Both the position numbers and the translations under genes were made by a program. The notes beneath the pieces were generated by a model, which had not been told where the DNA came from, did not search any database, and was given only the letters and a program-made list of their open reading frames with translations. Of a stretch of DNA of 64,000 nucleotides, positions 18,621-28,200 are shown one piece after another (the first letter of the stretch is position 1; each line of letters starts with the position of its first letter). Source of the stretch: Acinetobacter bouvetii DSM 14964 = CIP 107468 (GTDB lineage: Bacteria > Pseudomonadota > Gammaproteobacteria > Pseudomonadales > Moraxellaceae); the NCBI RefSeq assembly GCF_000368865.1, contig NZ_KB849727.1, positions 796,745 through 860,744 of the forward strand, given 5' to 3'.

Positions 18621-19607
18621 TCAAATTACAAAAATTGATGATCCTGTCGTTTTACGCGCTTCTAAATCGCGGTGTGCCTGAACTGCATCTTTGAGTGCAT
18701 AACGCTGATTAATTTCAATCTTGATGCGCCCGCTGCTGACATGGCCGAATATCTCATCAGCCAGTGCCTGTTTTTCTGCTGGGTCTGCAATGTAGTCTGC
18801 TAAGGCAGGACGGGTAATAAAGAGTGACCCTTTTATGGCCAGCAAAACCGGATTGAAATCCGGGATTGGCCCAGAGGCTGTACCTACGCAAACCAATAAG
18901 CCGCGGCGTTTAAGAGAGTCAAGTGAAGACATAAAGGTATCTTTGCCGACACTGTCAAACACCACATTGACACCGACACCATTCGTCAATTCACGTACGC
19001 GTTCAGCCACATTTTCATGACTGTAATTAATCACATGATCACAGCCATGAGCGCGGGCAATCGCGGCTTTTTCTTCTGAAGACGTGGTGCCAATGACGGT
19101 TAATCCCAGCAGTTTTGCCCATTGAGAAACAATCAGCCCGACACCGCCAGCCGCGGCATGCAATAAAATCGTATCGCCCTTTTTAAAGTCATAAATGCGG
19201 CGCATCAAATAAGCTGAAGTTAAACCGCGCATGGTCATCGCCGCCGCAGTTTCACAGGAAATGCCTTCCGGCAATTTGATGAGTACATTGGCATCAACCA
19301 ATCTTGCTGTACTGTATGCGCCAAGCGTATTGATAAAACCCGTATAGGTGACACGGTCGCCGACCTGAACATTGCTGACGCCTTCACCAACGGCATCGAC
19401 AACTCCCGAAGCTTCTACCCCCATGCCATTCGGCAGCGTAATCTTGTAAGTGCCGTCACGGAAATAGGTATCTGCATAATTCAGTCCAACCGCAACATGG
19501 CGGACGCGAACCTGCCCCGCTGCCGGTTCACCGACTTCAATATTTTCCAGATACATCACATCTGGCGCGCCTGCTTCATTGAACCGTACTGCTTGATTTA
19601 AAGTCAT
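18621..19607 (-). CDS. Quinone oxidoreductase-type zinc-free MDR enzyme
   Basis: The 328-residue medium-chain reductase/dehydrogenase is of the quinone reductase (QorA) group. The N-terminal GroES-like domain contains HVAVGLNYADTYFRDGTY, and the NAD(P)H-binding Rossmann fold contains AAAGGVGLIVSQWAKLLG. The usual zinc ligands of alcohol dehydrogenases are absent, as expected for the group. It is the first gene of the seven-gene minus-strand operon; the presumed promoter is in the gap towards uppP. Confidence 0.85.
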   Translation of the reverse strand: MTLNQAVRFNEAGAPDVMYLENIEVGEPAAGQVRVRHVAVGLNYADTYFRDGTYKITLPNGMGVEASGVVDAVGEGVSNVQVGDRVTYTGFINTLGAYSTARLVDANVLIKLPEGISCETAAAMTMRGLTSAYLMRRIYDFKKGDTILLHAAAGGVGLIVSQWAKLLGLTVIGTTSSEEKAAIARAHGCDHVINYSHENVAERVRELTNGVGVNVVFDSVGKDTFMSSLDSLKRRGLLVCVGTASGPIPDFNPVLLAIKGSLFITRPALADYIADPAEKQALADEIFGHVSSGRIKIEINQRYALKDAVQAHRDLEARKTTGSSIFVI

Positions 19608-20057
19608 CTTCTATCCCTGCTGATTTTTATTCAGTGCCAATAAGCTATTCAGCAAAACTACATCACTCAGAAGACAGACCACTTTACATATCACGACACC
19701 GGCTTAGCATTTTGCGACACAGCTATTTGCTAATTTCGTATATCTAATTACAAATTAAAGATTTAGCATTTTTCTTATTTAAATTTAATCACTCAGAAAT
19801 TCACAGAGGATGCGCAACAGAGATGCATTTAGCTTTGGCGCAAGATGGGCTTCTTTCCCTTCTATTGCATAAAGCTGTATTGCTGCAGATAAAGGCCGTT
19901 CAGACCTAAGTGCACTGCTTGCGGAAATGACTGGCATCCGCGGCCTTAGAATTAAAAATAAAGCACTTTGCGTAAAAATTTGTCTTATCCCTATTTATAA
20001 AACATGCAAAATGCCTTAAAAAAGATGCCAATTTTTAATCTTTTCATTCTTTTATTT
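19608..20057. other. Divergent intergenic region between the catabolic operon and uppP
   Basis: A 450-base AT-rich gap that must contain the catabolic-operon promoter (minus) and the uppP promoter (plus). On the minus strand, 19785-19937 is an open 50-codon frame (starting MPVISASSALRSERPL) that stays open upstream of its ATG. It might be the 3' remnant of a lost gene, but I recognise no family. No operator could be assigned. Confidence 0.35.
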
Positions 20058-20858
20058 ATGCACAATCTTGAACTGCTGAAAGCCTTGTTTTTAGGGCTTA
20101 TTGAAGGTTTAACCGAATTCTTGCCTATTTCGAGTACAGGGCATCTGATCCTTTTTGGCCACCTTATCGATTTTCAATCGGATTCTGGGCGCGCTTTCGA
20201 AGTGATTATTCAGCTGGGCGCCATTCTTGCCGTGTGCTGGCTATATCGGCAAAAAATTGCAGATCTGCTTAAAGGCTTTTTCTCTGGCGATATGCATGCC
20301 AGACGCTTTTCCGTTAATGTCTTTTTGGCCTTTCTTCCTGCTGTTGTGATTGGGATCTTCGCTGTCGATTTTATTAAGCAGGTTTTATTTAGCCCGCTGG
20401 TCGTCGCTTGTGCGCTTATCATAGGCGGTCTGATTATTTTTGCAGTCGAAGCCAAAGAATTTAAACCTAAAACCATTGAAGCCACGGACATTACGTTCAA
20501 GCAAGCCATCCTTGTCGGCTTTGCCCAATGCCTGGCCATGATTCCAGGCACATCCCGTTCAGGCGCAACCATTATTGGCGGCATGCTTTCCGGTTTATCG
20601 CGCAAAGCGGCTACAGAATTTTCTTTTTTTCTGGCCATGCCGACCATGCTGGGCGCAGCCACCTATGATCTCATCCGAAATGCAAGTGTCTTATCCTCAG
20701 ATAATATGATGAATATTGCGGCCGGTTTTGCCGCAGCCTTTATTGCGGCCTTGCTTGTCGTCAAAGCCTTGGTTAAATTTGTCGAAAAACATACCTTAAG
20801 AGTATTTGCTTGGTATCGGGTGATATTGGGTGTGGTTTTATTGATTGTATTTTTATAG
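20058..20858 (+). CDS. uppP: Undecaprenyl-diphosphatase UppP (BacA)
   Basis: UppP dephosphorylates undecaprenyl pyrophosphate on the periplasmic face of the inner membrane, recycling the lipid carrier for peptidoglycan. The protein has about eight hydrophobic segments. It carries both family signatures, [15 protein letters not shown] near the N-terminus and [15 protein letters not shown] in the middle. I place the start at 20058 ([10 protein letters not shown], 266 residues) because this matches the family length. In-frame ATGs at 20004 and 20025 would add an unusual hydrophobic N-terminus, and no start has a strong ribosome site. Confidence 0.9.
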   Translation: MHNLELLKALFLGLIEGLTEFLPISSTGHLILFGHLIDFQSDSGRAFEVIIQLGAILAVCWLYRQKIADLLKGFFSGDMHARRFSVNVFLAFLPAVVIGIFAVDFIKQVLFSPLVVACALIIGGLIIFAVEAKEFKPKTIEATDITFKQAILVGFAQCLAMIPGTSRSGATIIGGMLSGLSRKAATEFSFFLAMPTMLGAATYDLIRNASVLSSDNMMNIAAGFAAAFIAALLVVKALVKFVEKHTLRVFAWYRVILGVVLLIVFL

Positions 20859-21282
20859 CTGGGTTTTGAGTGGCTTCGCGGCACACATTTAAATGCCAGC
20901 TAACCGCTATTTAATATAAAAGCTGTTTAAAAAAGCAAAAGATAGCCGAACACCGGCTATCTCATTGCCTTACTCAATAATTCCGCTGAATCAGATAGAC
21001 CTCATATAAAATAGTGCATGCGAATTGGGGATTGCTGTCAAGCGAGATGGCGATATTTCCACAGCTGCCCAAAATCCGATTATCAGATGGCCAGTTTTGT
21101 GCACGATAAATTTTAGGTATGGGTTATTCATTGGAGAATTATCGTGCTAAATAAGCCCCTGCAGAATGATTTGTGCAACAACGCTATATAAATCTAAAAT
21201 GCCATCAATCTGCTTTGGTATCTGCAAACTGTATTCCAGTAATTCAGGATGCAGCAGCAAAGCTTTACCGTTTTGATTTTAA
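20859..21282. other. Intergenic region between convergent uppP and the DUF11 operon
   Basis: A 424-base gap with a minus-strand terminator at 20929-20961. A short stretch around 21171-21184 (TTGTGCAACAACGC) looks like the terminal repeat of some IS5-type elements, but no transposase or partner end was found. Nothing else was recognised. Confidence 0.4.
20929..20961 (-). terminator. Intrinsic terminator for the DUF11 operon
   Basis: GATAGCCG (20941-20948) and CGGCTATC (20954-20961) form an 8-base-pair GC-rich stem with a 5-base loop. On the minus strand it is followed by TTTTGCTTTTTT (20940-20929). It lies 320 bases past the stop at 21283 and just after uppP on the other strand. Confidence 0.7.
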
Positions 21283-24192
21283 TCAATTCATTTTAATTCC
21301 AAAATACAGTGACTTTTCTTGCTGCGGTAACAACTCTTTTAAAATTGCTCTGATTTTTGCAGCCCCATCATCTTCAATTTTATTATTACTACTGTCTGTA
21401 ATATTCTGACCATTACTGCCCACAATTGGCAATATATTCGCAGATGCCCATTGCTTCGTATAAGCCGGATACATGTCATTAATAATGACGTTGCTTAAAG
21501 TTTCACTGCCTGAGTTTTTTACCATAATGCGGTAGATTAAACACTGACTTGGTTTCAAACTTTCATTTTGTACTGTATAGGTTGAATTAATAACCGACTG
21601 TGCATTGGCTATGATGCAGCTTGCAACTTTGAATTGTGATTTCAAAATTTGCAATTGGCTCGGGCTAACAGTAATCAGATCGGTATTGCTCAAATCTGCC
21701 AGAGTAACTGCCTTTCCGGTATTGTCTGGTTTCGCAATTAACCTGACTTGACTGCTCATTCCATTGGTTGCTGTTGCAGGCGCTTCGACCTTAATAAATA
21801 AAGTCACAGACTTGTTTGGTTCAATAATATTGCTTAATTCAGTTTCGGCCGCAGAAAGTAATGTGTCACTCGCATCGAGCGTATTATTGCCATTTTGATC
21901 TAAGAACAAGGTATATAAGAAGCCATTGTTATTTGTTGAACTTAGTCCTACTTTTACCTTCGTTTCATTTTCTACACCATAATTAGTTAAACGGTGTAAA
22001 AATACATAGCTTCCTCCAATACTCACTTGAGCAGTCTGATCATTGCTCAGTTCAAGTGAACGTTTTTGTGGCTGTGGAATAATAGCGTCTAAAATAATAT
22101 CGCCCAATCCAGACTGCAGCGATTCAATGGCAAACCAGATATTGGTTTTTGCCACTGCCGATGAGTAAGCGGTAATGACTGCGCAGACTTGACCAGTCGT
22201 ATTGGCCGCCACATTCAGCTGGGTAATTTGCTGGCTGCTGATGCCCGCTTTGCACTGTCCGATGTCGGCTTTATAAAATTCAACTTTCAGACCCGAAGTA
22301 AATGGTGTTATTCCGCTTTTGACCAATGTTGAATAATCGCCTGTACTTTGAGTTGGCACAATGGCTGTGCTTGAAGCATATAACTGATAATCCTGTGCCA
22401 AATTACTATAATTTTGAATATTCAATGGAAAATAGGCTTTTTGGCTGCTGTCTGCATTTTGAGTCAATAAAGGTGTAACACCTGTTCTGCCTTCCTTACT
22501 ACTATAAAATAGACCCACACCTGTTTCTGTTACAGGAGCACCGGCCTTATTATTTGACAGGTCATTTTTAGCAGCCATCAATGTTTTGACAGTTGATATA
22601 TCATTACCTGGGGCAAGATCATTCATCTTAGTTGTTTCAATAGTCGCGGTATTAACTACATAACCAGCATTTGCAGTATCTGTATCTGTAACCTTTAAGT
22701 TTTTTACTGTAAATCTATATTTCGCATTTGCAGGAATATTACCCAGACTTAAACCACTGCCTACAGTAGTCGTAAATAAGGAAGTTAATGCATTAGAATC
22801 AGTCCATGCAGCTGGACAAGCTTTACTTGTACCACTGGTTAAATCTTCACAAACTAATGCTGTTTGACCTGTTACTCTGAGTAGGTTTTTAAAATCATCC
22901 CTTAAAACAACTCCATCAGCCTGAACATTAGTGTTATTTGCAATATCTAAAGTATAAGATACAAGATTATCTTTTAAGACAACTGATTCAGCAGTTAAAC
23001 TTTTGACTACACTTAAGTCGACATCATCTTCTTGGATTTTTAAATCAAAATTAACATCTGCTGTCACATTACCGCAAGCACTGAGAGATGTTGCAATCGC
23101 ACCACTGTTCGCATCCAATGCAAAAGAAAAAGGCAAAGTAATATCAGCATTTGTTTGAGTATTGCCAAAAATTTTGATCACCAAATCATTTACTTGCACA
23201 CCCTTACTATAATCCAAACTTGAGTTATATACTGGCGTATAATTAAACGTTACCTTATCAGGATTAGATATATTTAAACTATCCGAAGCAGAAGTTAATT
23301 CGACTAAATTACCCCCTACACGTTTATATAAACGGTAATTTGTACCATAAACAGCCTTTGTCTGTGCATAACCGGATGGATATTCAATTTTGAATTGCAA
23401 TATTGGCAAAGCACTTTGACTTGCAATTTGTCCTACGATATTAAAAGGTACGGAATATTCTTTACCTGCTGCACCGCTGCCTCCTTCATAAAAACTACCC
23501 GAAGCCGCACTAAACTCAACAGCAGGTCTCAGATTCAATGTGATGTCATCAATAAAGTTCCCTAGAGTTGCATCAGTGCCAAATGCTGTTGCATCAAAAA
23601 TAAACTGATAGATACCACTTGCAACATTTACTTTTGCTTTAGTTCCGTTAGGATTTGCATCTTTCCATTGAAATAGCTGTGTAACAGCTTGACTTGTACC
23701 AATAGTCTGATCTTGAGTAAAGCTAAAACGGTCTGTTGATACTTTACCAATATAAAAGGTCGTTTGTTCCTTGGTACTTGAACGTGCCGCGTGTCTAAAA
23801 TTCCAAGCAAACTCTTCATCTTTAAATAAACAAACATTCTGATAAAGTGCTGATTTTGCGCTTGCATTTAGTTCAGCATATTGATTCGCCGTTGCAGAAC
23901 TAAAGGCTCCTCCATTTGCATCTCTCCAAGCTTGAGTATCATTCGCACCTGAACCTCTCCAAACTTCTATTAACTTTGGATTTGGATGAGTCGTTTTCCA
24001 CCCTTCCACATCTGCTTCAGGATGTTGTTTATAAGCAGAGGTCAATTTCGGATTATTAAAACTTAAATTGACAAAACTACGTTGAATTTTTACTTTGGTT
24101 GTATCTGCTGCCGTATCCGCCGCATAAACCTTAGCTGTACCAGCCAGCAAAAGCGAAGATGCTAAAACATGACCTAAAAATTGCTTCATCAT
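21283..24192 (-). CDS. Large exported DUF11 protein with lectin-like N-terminal domain
   Basis: The product is a 969-residue exported protein (signal peptide about residues 1-24, ending KVYA). Residues about 40-200 resemble the jelly-roll domain of choice-of-anchor and MAM-like surface proteins, with the chain KLIEVWRGSG, NQYAELNASAKSALYQNV and AWNFRHAARS. DUF11-like beta-sandwich repeats follow, for example VDLSVVKSLTAESV. A calcium-loop-like LDQNGNNTLDASD lies near residue 770. The last 300 residues parallel the C-terminus of the 935-residue protein encoded at 31415-34222, sharing QCxxYxxxxxNxG and INDxxPAYT. No barrel, LPXTG or autotransporter end is seen. It starts 2 bases after the OmpA-domain gene and is the last of five operon genes. 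The function is unknown; a secreted or surface-attached role is inferred. Confidence 0.75.
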   Translation of the reverse strand: MMKQFLGHVLASSLLLAGTAKVYAADTAADTTKVKIQRSFVNLSFNNPKLTSAYKQHPEADVEGWKTTHPNPKLIEVWRGSGANDTQAWRDANGGAFSSATANQYAELNASAKSALYQNVCLFKDEEFAWNFRHAARSSTKEQTTFYIGKVSTDRFSFTQDQTIGTSQAVTQLFQWKDANPNGTKAKVNVASGIYQFIFDATAFGTDATLGNFIDDITLNLRPAVEFSAASGSFYEGGSGAAGKEYSVPFNIVGQIASQSALPILQFKIEYPSGYAQTKAVYGTNYRLYKRVGGNLVELTSASDSLNISNPDKVTFNYTPVYNSSLDYSKGVQVNDLVIKIFGNTQTNADITLPFSFALDANSGAIATSLSACGNVTADVNFDLKIQEDDVDLSVVKSLTAESVVLKDNLVSYTLDIANNTNVQADGVVLRDDFKNLLRVTGQTALVCEDLTSGTSKACPAAWTDSNALTSLFTTTVGSGLSLGNIPANAKYRFTVKNLKVTDTDTANAGYVVNTATIETTKMNDLAPGNDISTVKTLMAAKNDLSNNKAGAPVTETGVGLFYSSKEGRTGVTPLLTQNADSSQKAYFPLNIQNYSNLAQDYQLYASSTAIVPTQSTGDYSTLVKSGITPFTSGLKVEFYKADIGQCKAGISSQQITQLNVAANTTGQVCAVITAYSSAVAKTNIWFAIESLQSGLGDIILDAIIPQPQKRSLELSNDQTAQVSIGGSYVFLHRLTNYGVENETKVKVGLSSTNNNGFLYTLFLDQNGNNTLDASDTLLSAAETELSNIIEPNKSVTLFIKVEAPATATNGMSSQVRLIAKPDNTGKAVTLADLSNTDLITVSPSQLQILKSQFKVASCIIANAQSVINSTYTVQNESLKPSQCLIYRIMVKNSGSETLSNVIINDMYPAYTKQWASANILPIVGSNGQNITDSSNNKIEDDGAAKIRAILKELLPQQEKSLYFGIKMN

Positions 24193-24193
24193 T

Positions 24194-25279
24194 TTAGTTC
24201 ACCTTCACTTTTTGCTGATCTGATTCTATCTGTAAATCTTGCCACTGCGGTTCTAATCTCACTTGAATCTGCTCACTGCTGCTGAGCTGCAAAACCACCC
24301 GGCGGCTTTTGGCGGATGCCAGCTTGGGGTCTGCATCGGCCTGTAAATCCGCTGCGCCTTTCGCTTCGGGCTGAATGCGCTCCGCTGCAATGCCTTGCGC
24401 TGCCAAATAATCCTGTACAGACTGAATACGGCGCTGCGCAAGCTCGAGATTGTATTTCTGAGTTGCCCGCTTATCGGTATAACCCAACAAGGTCACATCT
24501 ATTTTTGGATACTTTTGCAAAACGTTCAGCAGTTGATCCAGCACAGCTTGGCTGGCTAAACTGAGTGCTGCACTATTTGACGCAAAATGTACAACATTCT
24601 GAACCTTATGCGCTGCATTCAACTCAGCGGCCTTATCCATCGGCCAAAATTCGGCAGTGACCCCACGGCAACCTTGACCATTAAGCTGTGCCATCGACGC
24701 CAGCTGATTCATCGCCCCGTTTATTGGTACAGGCTTAATCTCTGATAATTTAATCGCCTGATACAGAGCTTGCTCCGCAGCATGAAAATGTTCATTGGCA
24801 TGGCGCCAGCCCAGCTCACAATATTCTGCAGCAGCCCAAACCAGCATAACTTCAGCATGCGCCAAACTTTCTGGTGCTTTATCAATTGCCCCAGACTGCT
24901 TTAAGTATTCAATTTGTTGCCATAAATCACGGCGCATGACCTGCGAAGCACTTAAAATAGGGGTGGTTAAGGATAAAGTTTGATGCTGCTGTAAGCCATT
25001 CGAAATCATTTTAGCCTGCTGCCAAGCTTCTAGCCCTGCTGAAGTCAGGCTGCCTTCAGACCGTTCATTTTGCGCATAGCTTAACCACATTTTCCCCTTA
25101 TAAGCCTGATAGCGCGCTTGCCCCGCACTCTGCCGATACTGCTGTTCCAAAACAGTTGCCAATTCATCTATTTGCACAGCGCTCGGCCTTTGCTGCGAGG
25201 CAACGTCTGGCGCATGCTTGGCTGATACAGTACTTATGCAGCTTCCCAAAACGGCTAGGCATAATAATGTTGTTTTCAT
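24194..25279 (-). CDS. Exported OmpA-domain protein of the DUF11 operon
   Basis: The 361-residue protein has a signal peptide (MKTTLLCLAVLGSCISTVSA). A helical middle region of about 180 residues is rich in Ala, Gln and Leu. An OmpA-like peptidoglycan-binding domain at about residues 225-330 carries VHFASNSAALS, LLGYTDKRATQKYNLELAQR and KSRRVVLQL; the diaminopimelate-contacting Asp and Arg of the family are present. A short C-terminal tail follows. It probably sits in the periplasm bound to peptidoglycan and links the envelope to its operon partners. It follows the 2012-residue gene by 3 bases and precedes the 969-residue gene by 1 base. Confidence 0.82.
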   Translation of the reverse strand: MKTTLLCLAVLGSCISTVSAKHAPDVASQQRPSAVQIDELATVLEQQYRQSAGQARYQAYKGKMWLSYAQNERSEGSLTSAGLEAWQQAKMISNGLQQHQTLSLTTPILSASQVMRRDLWQQIEYLKQSGAIDKAPESLAHAEVMLVWAAAEYCELGWRHANEHFHAAEQALYQAIKLSEIKPVPINGAMNQLASMAQLNGQGCRGVTAEFWPMDKAAELNAAHKVQNVVHFASNSAALSLASQAVLDQLLNVLQKYPKIDVTLLGYTDKRATQKYNLELAQRRIQSVQDYLAAQGIAAERIQPEAKGAADLQADADPKLASAKSRRVVLQLSSSEQIQVRLEPQWQDLQIESDQQKVKVN

Positions 25280-25282
25280 TAT

Positions 25283-28200
25283 TTACTGCCCCTGCCCTGG
25301 TTCTAAAGAAAAATTGGTCTTGCTTGAGCGGCGGCTAAATAAATCTTCATCAAACTTAAATCTAAAACGTAAATATGCGCCTTGTCCCGTAGAACTGGTA
25401 TTGGCCAGTTCATCATCCTGATAACCCAAAAAGTTATATCCTGCAGACAGCCATAAATTCGTTGTCACTAAATATCCAAATTCAGCGCCAAGCAAATAAC
25501 GTGATCCCATACCTCGGTTTGCCCACAGCACGCCGGTTTGCAAACTTGCATCCCAACGTTCATTGATGTCATACAGCACACGGCCACCGACTAACTGAGT
25601 AAATGCCGAACTGCGTACATCATATTCATCTAAGACAGACCATTTCGCTGCGTATTGGCCGGACAAAGTCACTGGGCGCGAAGGATGCCAGTTAACATGC
25701 GTGGAGCTCACATAAGATGTCCGCTCAAATTCTGCTTCTAAGTCCGTCGCATTATTTTCATAGTAGTGTTCAACTTTAGAGAGCACGTCTAGTTTATTTT
25801 GATCAAAGTCACGCCATGCCATTCCTAACTGGAAACGGTTTCTAAAATGATCGCCTTGTTCAGCTGCCTTATTGTTGACAAAATTCAAAGTATTTTTCGT
25901 CAAAATTGTCATGCGCTCATTCAACTTGTGCGCATAGCCCAGAGTGCTGATTAAGGTATCTGATTGATCCGAACGGCGGCCTTCCAAACGTGTCATGGCT
26001 TTCCAGTCTTTTGGAGCTAAATATTCCAGCCCGAAGGTAGCGGCAGTTGAATCATTGCCATCATTTTCCGTGTTTTTAGAAAGTGTTTTCACTTGCTCAA
26101 AACTGGTGCTCAAATACACCTGAGGCATAATTTGCCAGCGATTACGCAACCCTAAAGCAGCCTCGGCTTCACGATTGCTTATACCATCAGCCACACGATA
26201 TTCACTAAATGCAGAACCATCTTTCATGTAGCTACTGCTGATACCGAAAACCGTGCTATTAGTTTCTTCGGTAGTATTTAACGAATACAGACCATCAATG
26301 GAAGAAATCACTTCATGGCGTGCATACAAATCTGTATTCGGCAAAACTTTCACCGTTCCGCCTAAAGCCAAAACTTGTTTTTCTGAATCTTGAATATCTT
26401 GCTCATACTCGGCAAAAACACTTGCACCTTTCCATGGGAGTTTACCGGTAAATTTTACTCTGGCAGTCGTACCGTTATAAGCACCCATATTCTCTGTTGC
26501 TTTGGTTGCAGCATCCTGAGTTTCATCGTAGTGACGTAAACCTAGCTCTATGGCAAGCACTTTAAAGAAATTCCGCTCAATACTTGCCGCAATTCCTGTA
26601 CGTGTGCCATGATTATTTTGGTCTTCTGTGCGGATCGCTTCTATACGTGCCAAGCCCACGCTGGCAATTGGCAGTGACGCTTTAATACCGCTTTCCATAC
26701 GCCCGGCACTAATGGTTGCCGCATCGTTTTGGAAACCATCCTGGGCTTGCTGATGGTACACACGAAGGCTTCCAGCTCTTGGCGTATATTCAAACTCAAC
26801 GCGCGCTGCTGTGCCGCTGTCTTTGCTGCCTGTCGGCTCGCTATTGATTTGGGGCATTTGGTCATCATCAGCATTGGTATTTTTCGATTGCGCAACTTCA
26901 GCAATCAGCTTTCCGTGCTGACCAATTTTAATGACGCTATTCACACTGGCGATTTGTTCTTCTTTTAAAGGATCATTGCTTTGCACAAAAGAACCGCCAA
27001 GCTTTAAATGGCTCTTTACTGCATAACTGAAGCTCACCCCGCCGACTTGATATTCTTCACCAATATCATCTGCTTCTACAGTAATGCGCACATAGTTCGG
27101 ATTCAGGTCAGCATCTACACTGGCTACCGCCTCTTTTAAATAGATACTGTTGCTGTATGTATCTACGTCATAGTCAACAAAGCGTGTGAGCGTTTGACGT
27201 GAAATAATCAACCCGGGATTATTACGGTCACGTGTTAGAATTTCGACTTTTTCACTATTTTCAAGAATTTGGTCGTTACTGATTGCACCTAAACTGTAAG
27301 GACCAGAAATGCCGATAGCGCGATTTTCAGTCACCACCTGACGTGATTTAGTTTCAGCGCCAAATGCAGCAACTTCAAGCTTATCTCCGTCATGTCCCAG
27401 TTTTAGACCGGTTAATGAGCGGTTGTATTGCCCTAAAGAAAGCCCTTCATCTTTTTCAGTCCGGGTCACATAGTCCCCATACATGGCATAGGAACGGCCT
27501 TTATCTACACGTACGTAGAGTTTACTGGTCGACTGCGCTTCAAAACCTTTTGCAGCAGCATCACCATAAACCGGATAATATTCATCGGGTTGAATATCAC
27601 GGAATAATCGCTGATTTGAGCTTTTATCTGAGTCATAGGCTAAGGTGAGCAGATAATCACCTTTCACTTTACCCTTCAGGAAAAGTGCCGCCCGTCCATT
27701 CAGGCTGGTCTCATTGCCCCAATCTGCAACTTCATTCAGTTGTTCTTCGAAGCCATCATTGCGGGTCACACTATGCAATTTATTGCCATCAAAGTTATTA
27801 AAATTAATTGCACCTTCAACTAAACCCACAGCAATCAATGGACGCAAATCTGCCAAGAACTGTATGTCCGTTTCTTGTTTCAATACACCGCTGCTCACAC
27901 GCAACTTGCCACGTCCCGGCGCATTGGGTGCAAGTACAGGAATGATCATTTCCCCACCTTCAATAAAGGTTTGGATGCCCGGTTCATTTGGATTTAAATC
28001 CGGTAAATTGATGAGTCCAATATCACTTTCTAAAGTAATGCTGGTGCGTGTTGCAATTTTCACCCCATTTTTATCTTTAAGGCGGAGAATCAGCGCTAAA
28101 ACATCTTTGCCATTCGCTGTGGCAGTCGCGCTACCATGCTCAAGCTGCAACTGATGCATTTCTCCAGGAACAACCACTTGCACCTGCTGGCTTTCACGAA

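Noticed and set aside
21162..21190. IS5-like terminal repeat (TTGTGCAACAACGC)
   Set aside because: Only one end-like motif and no transposase or partner repeat; could be chance, so it is mentioned only in the intergenic entry.
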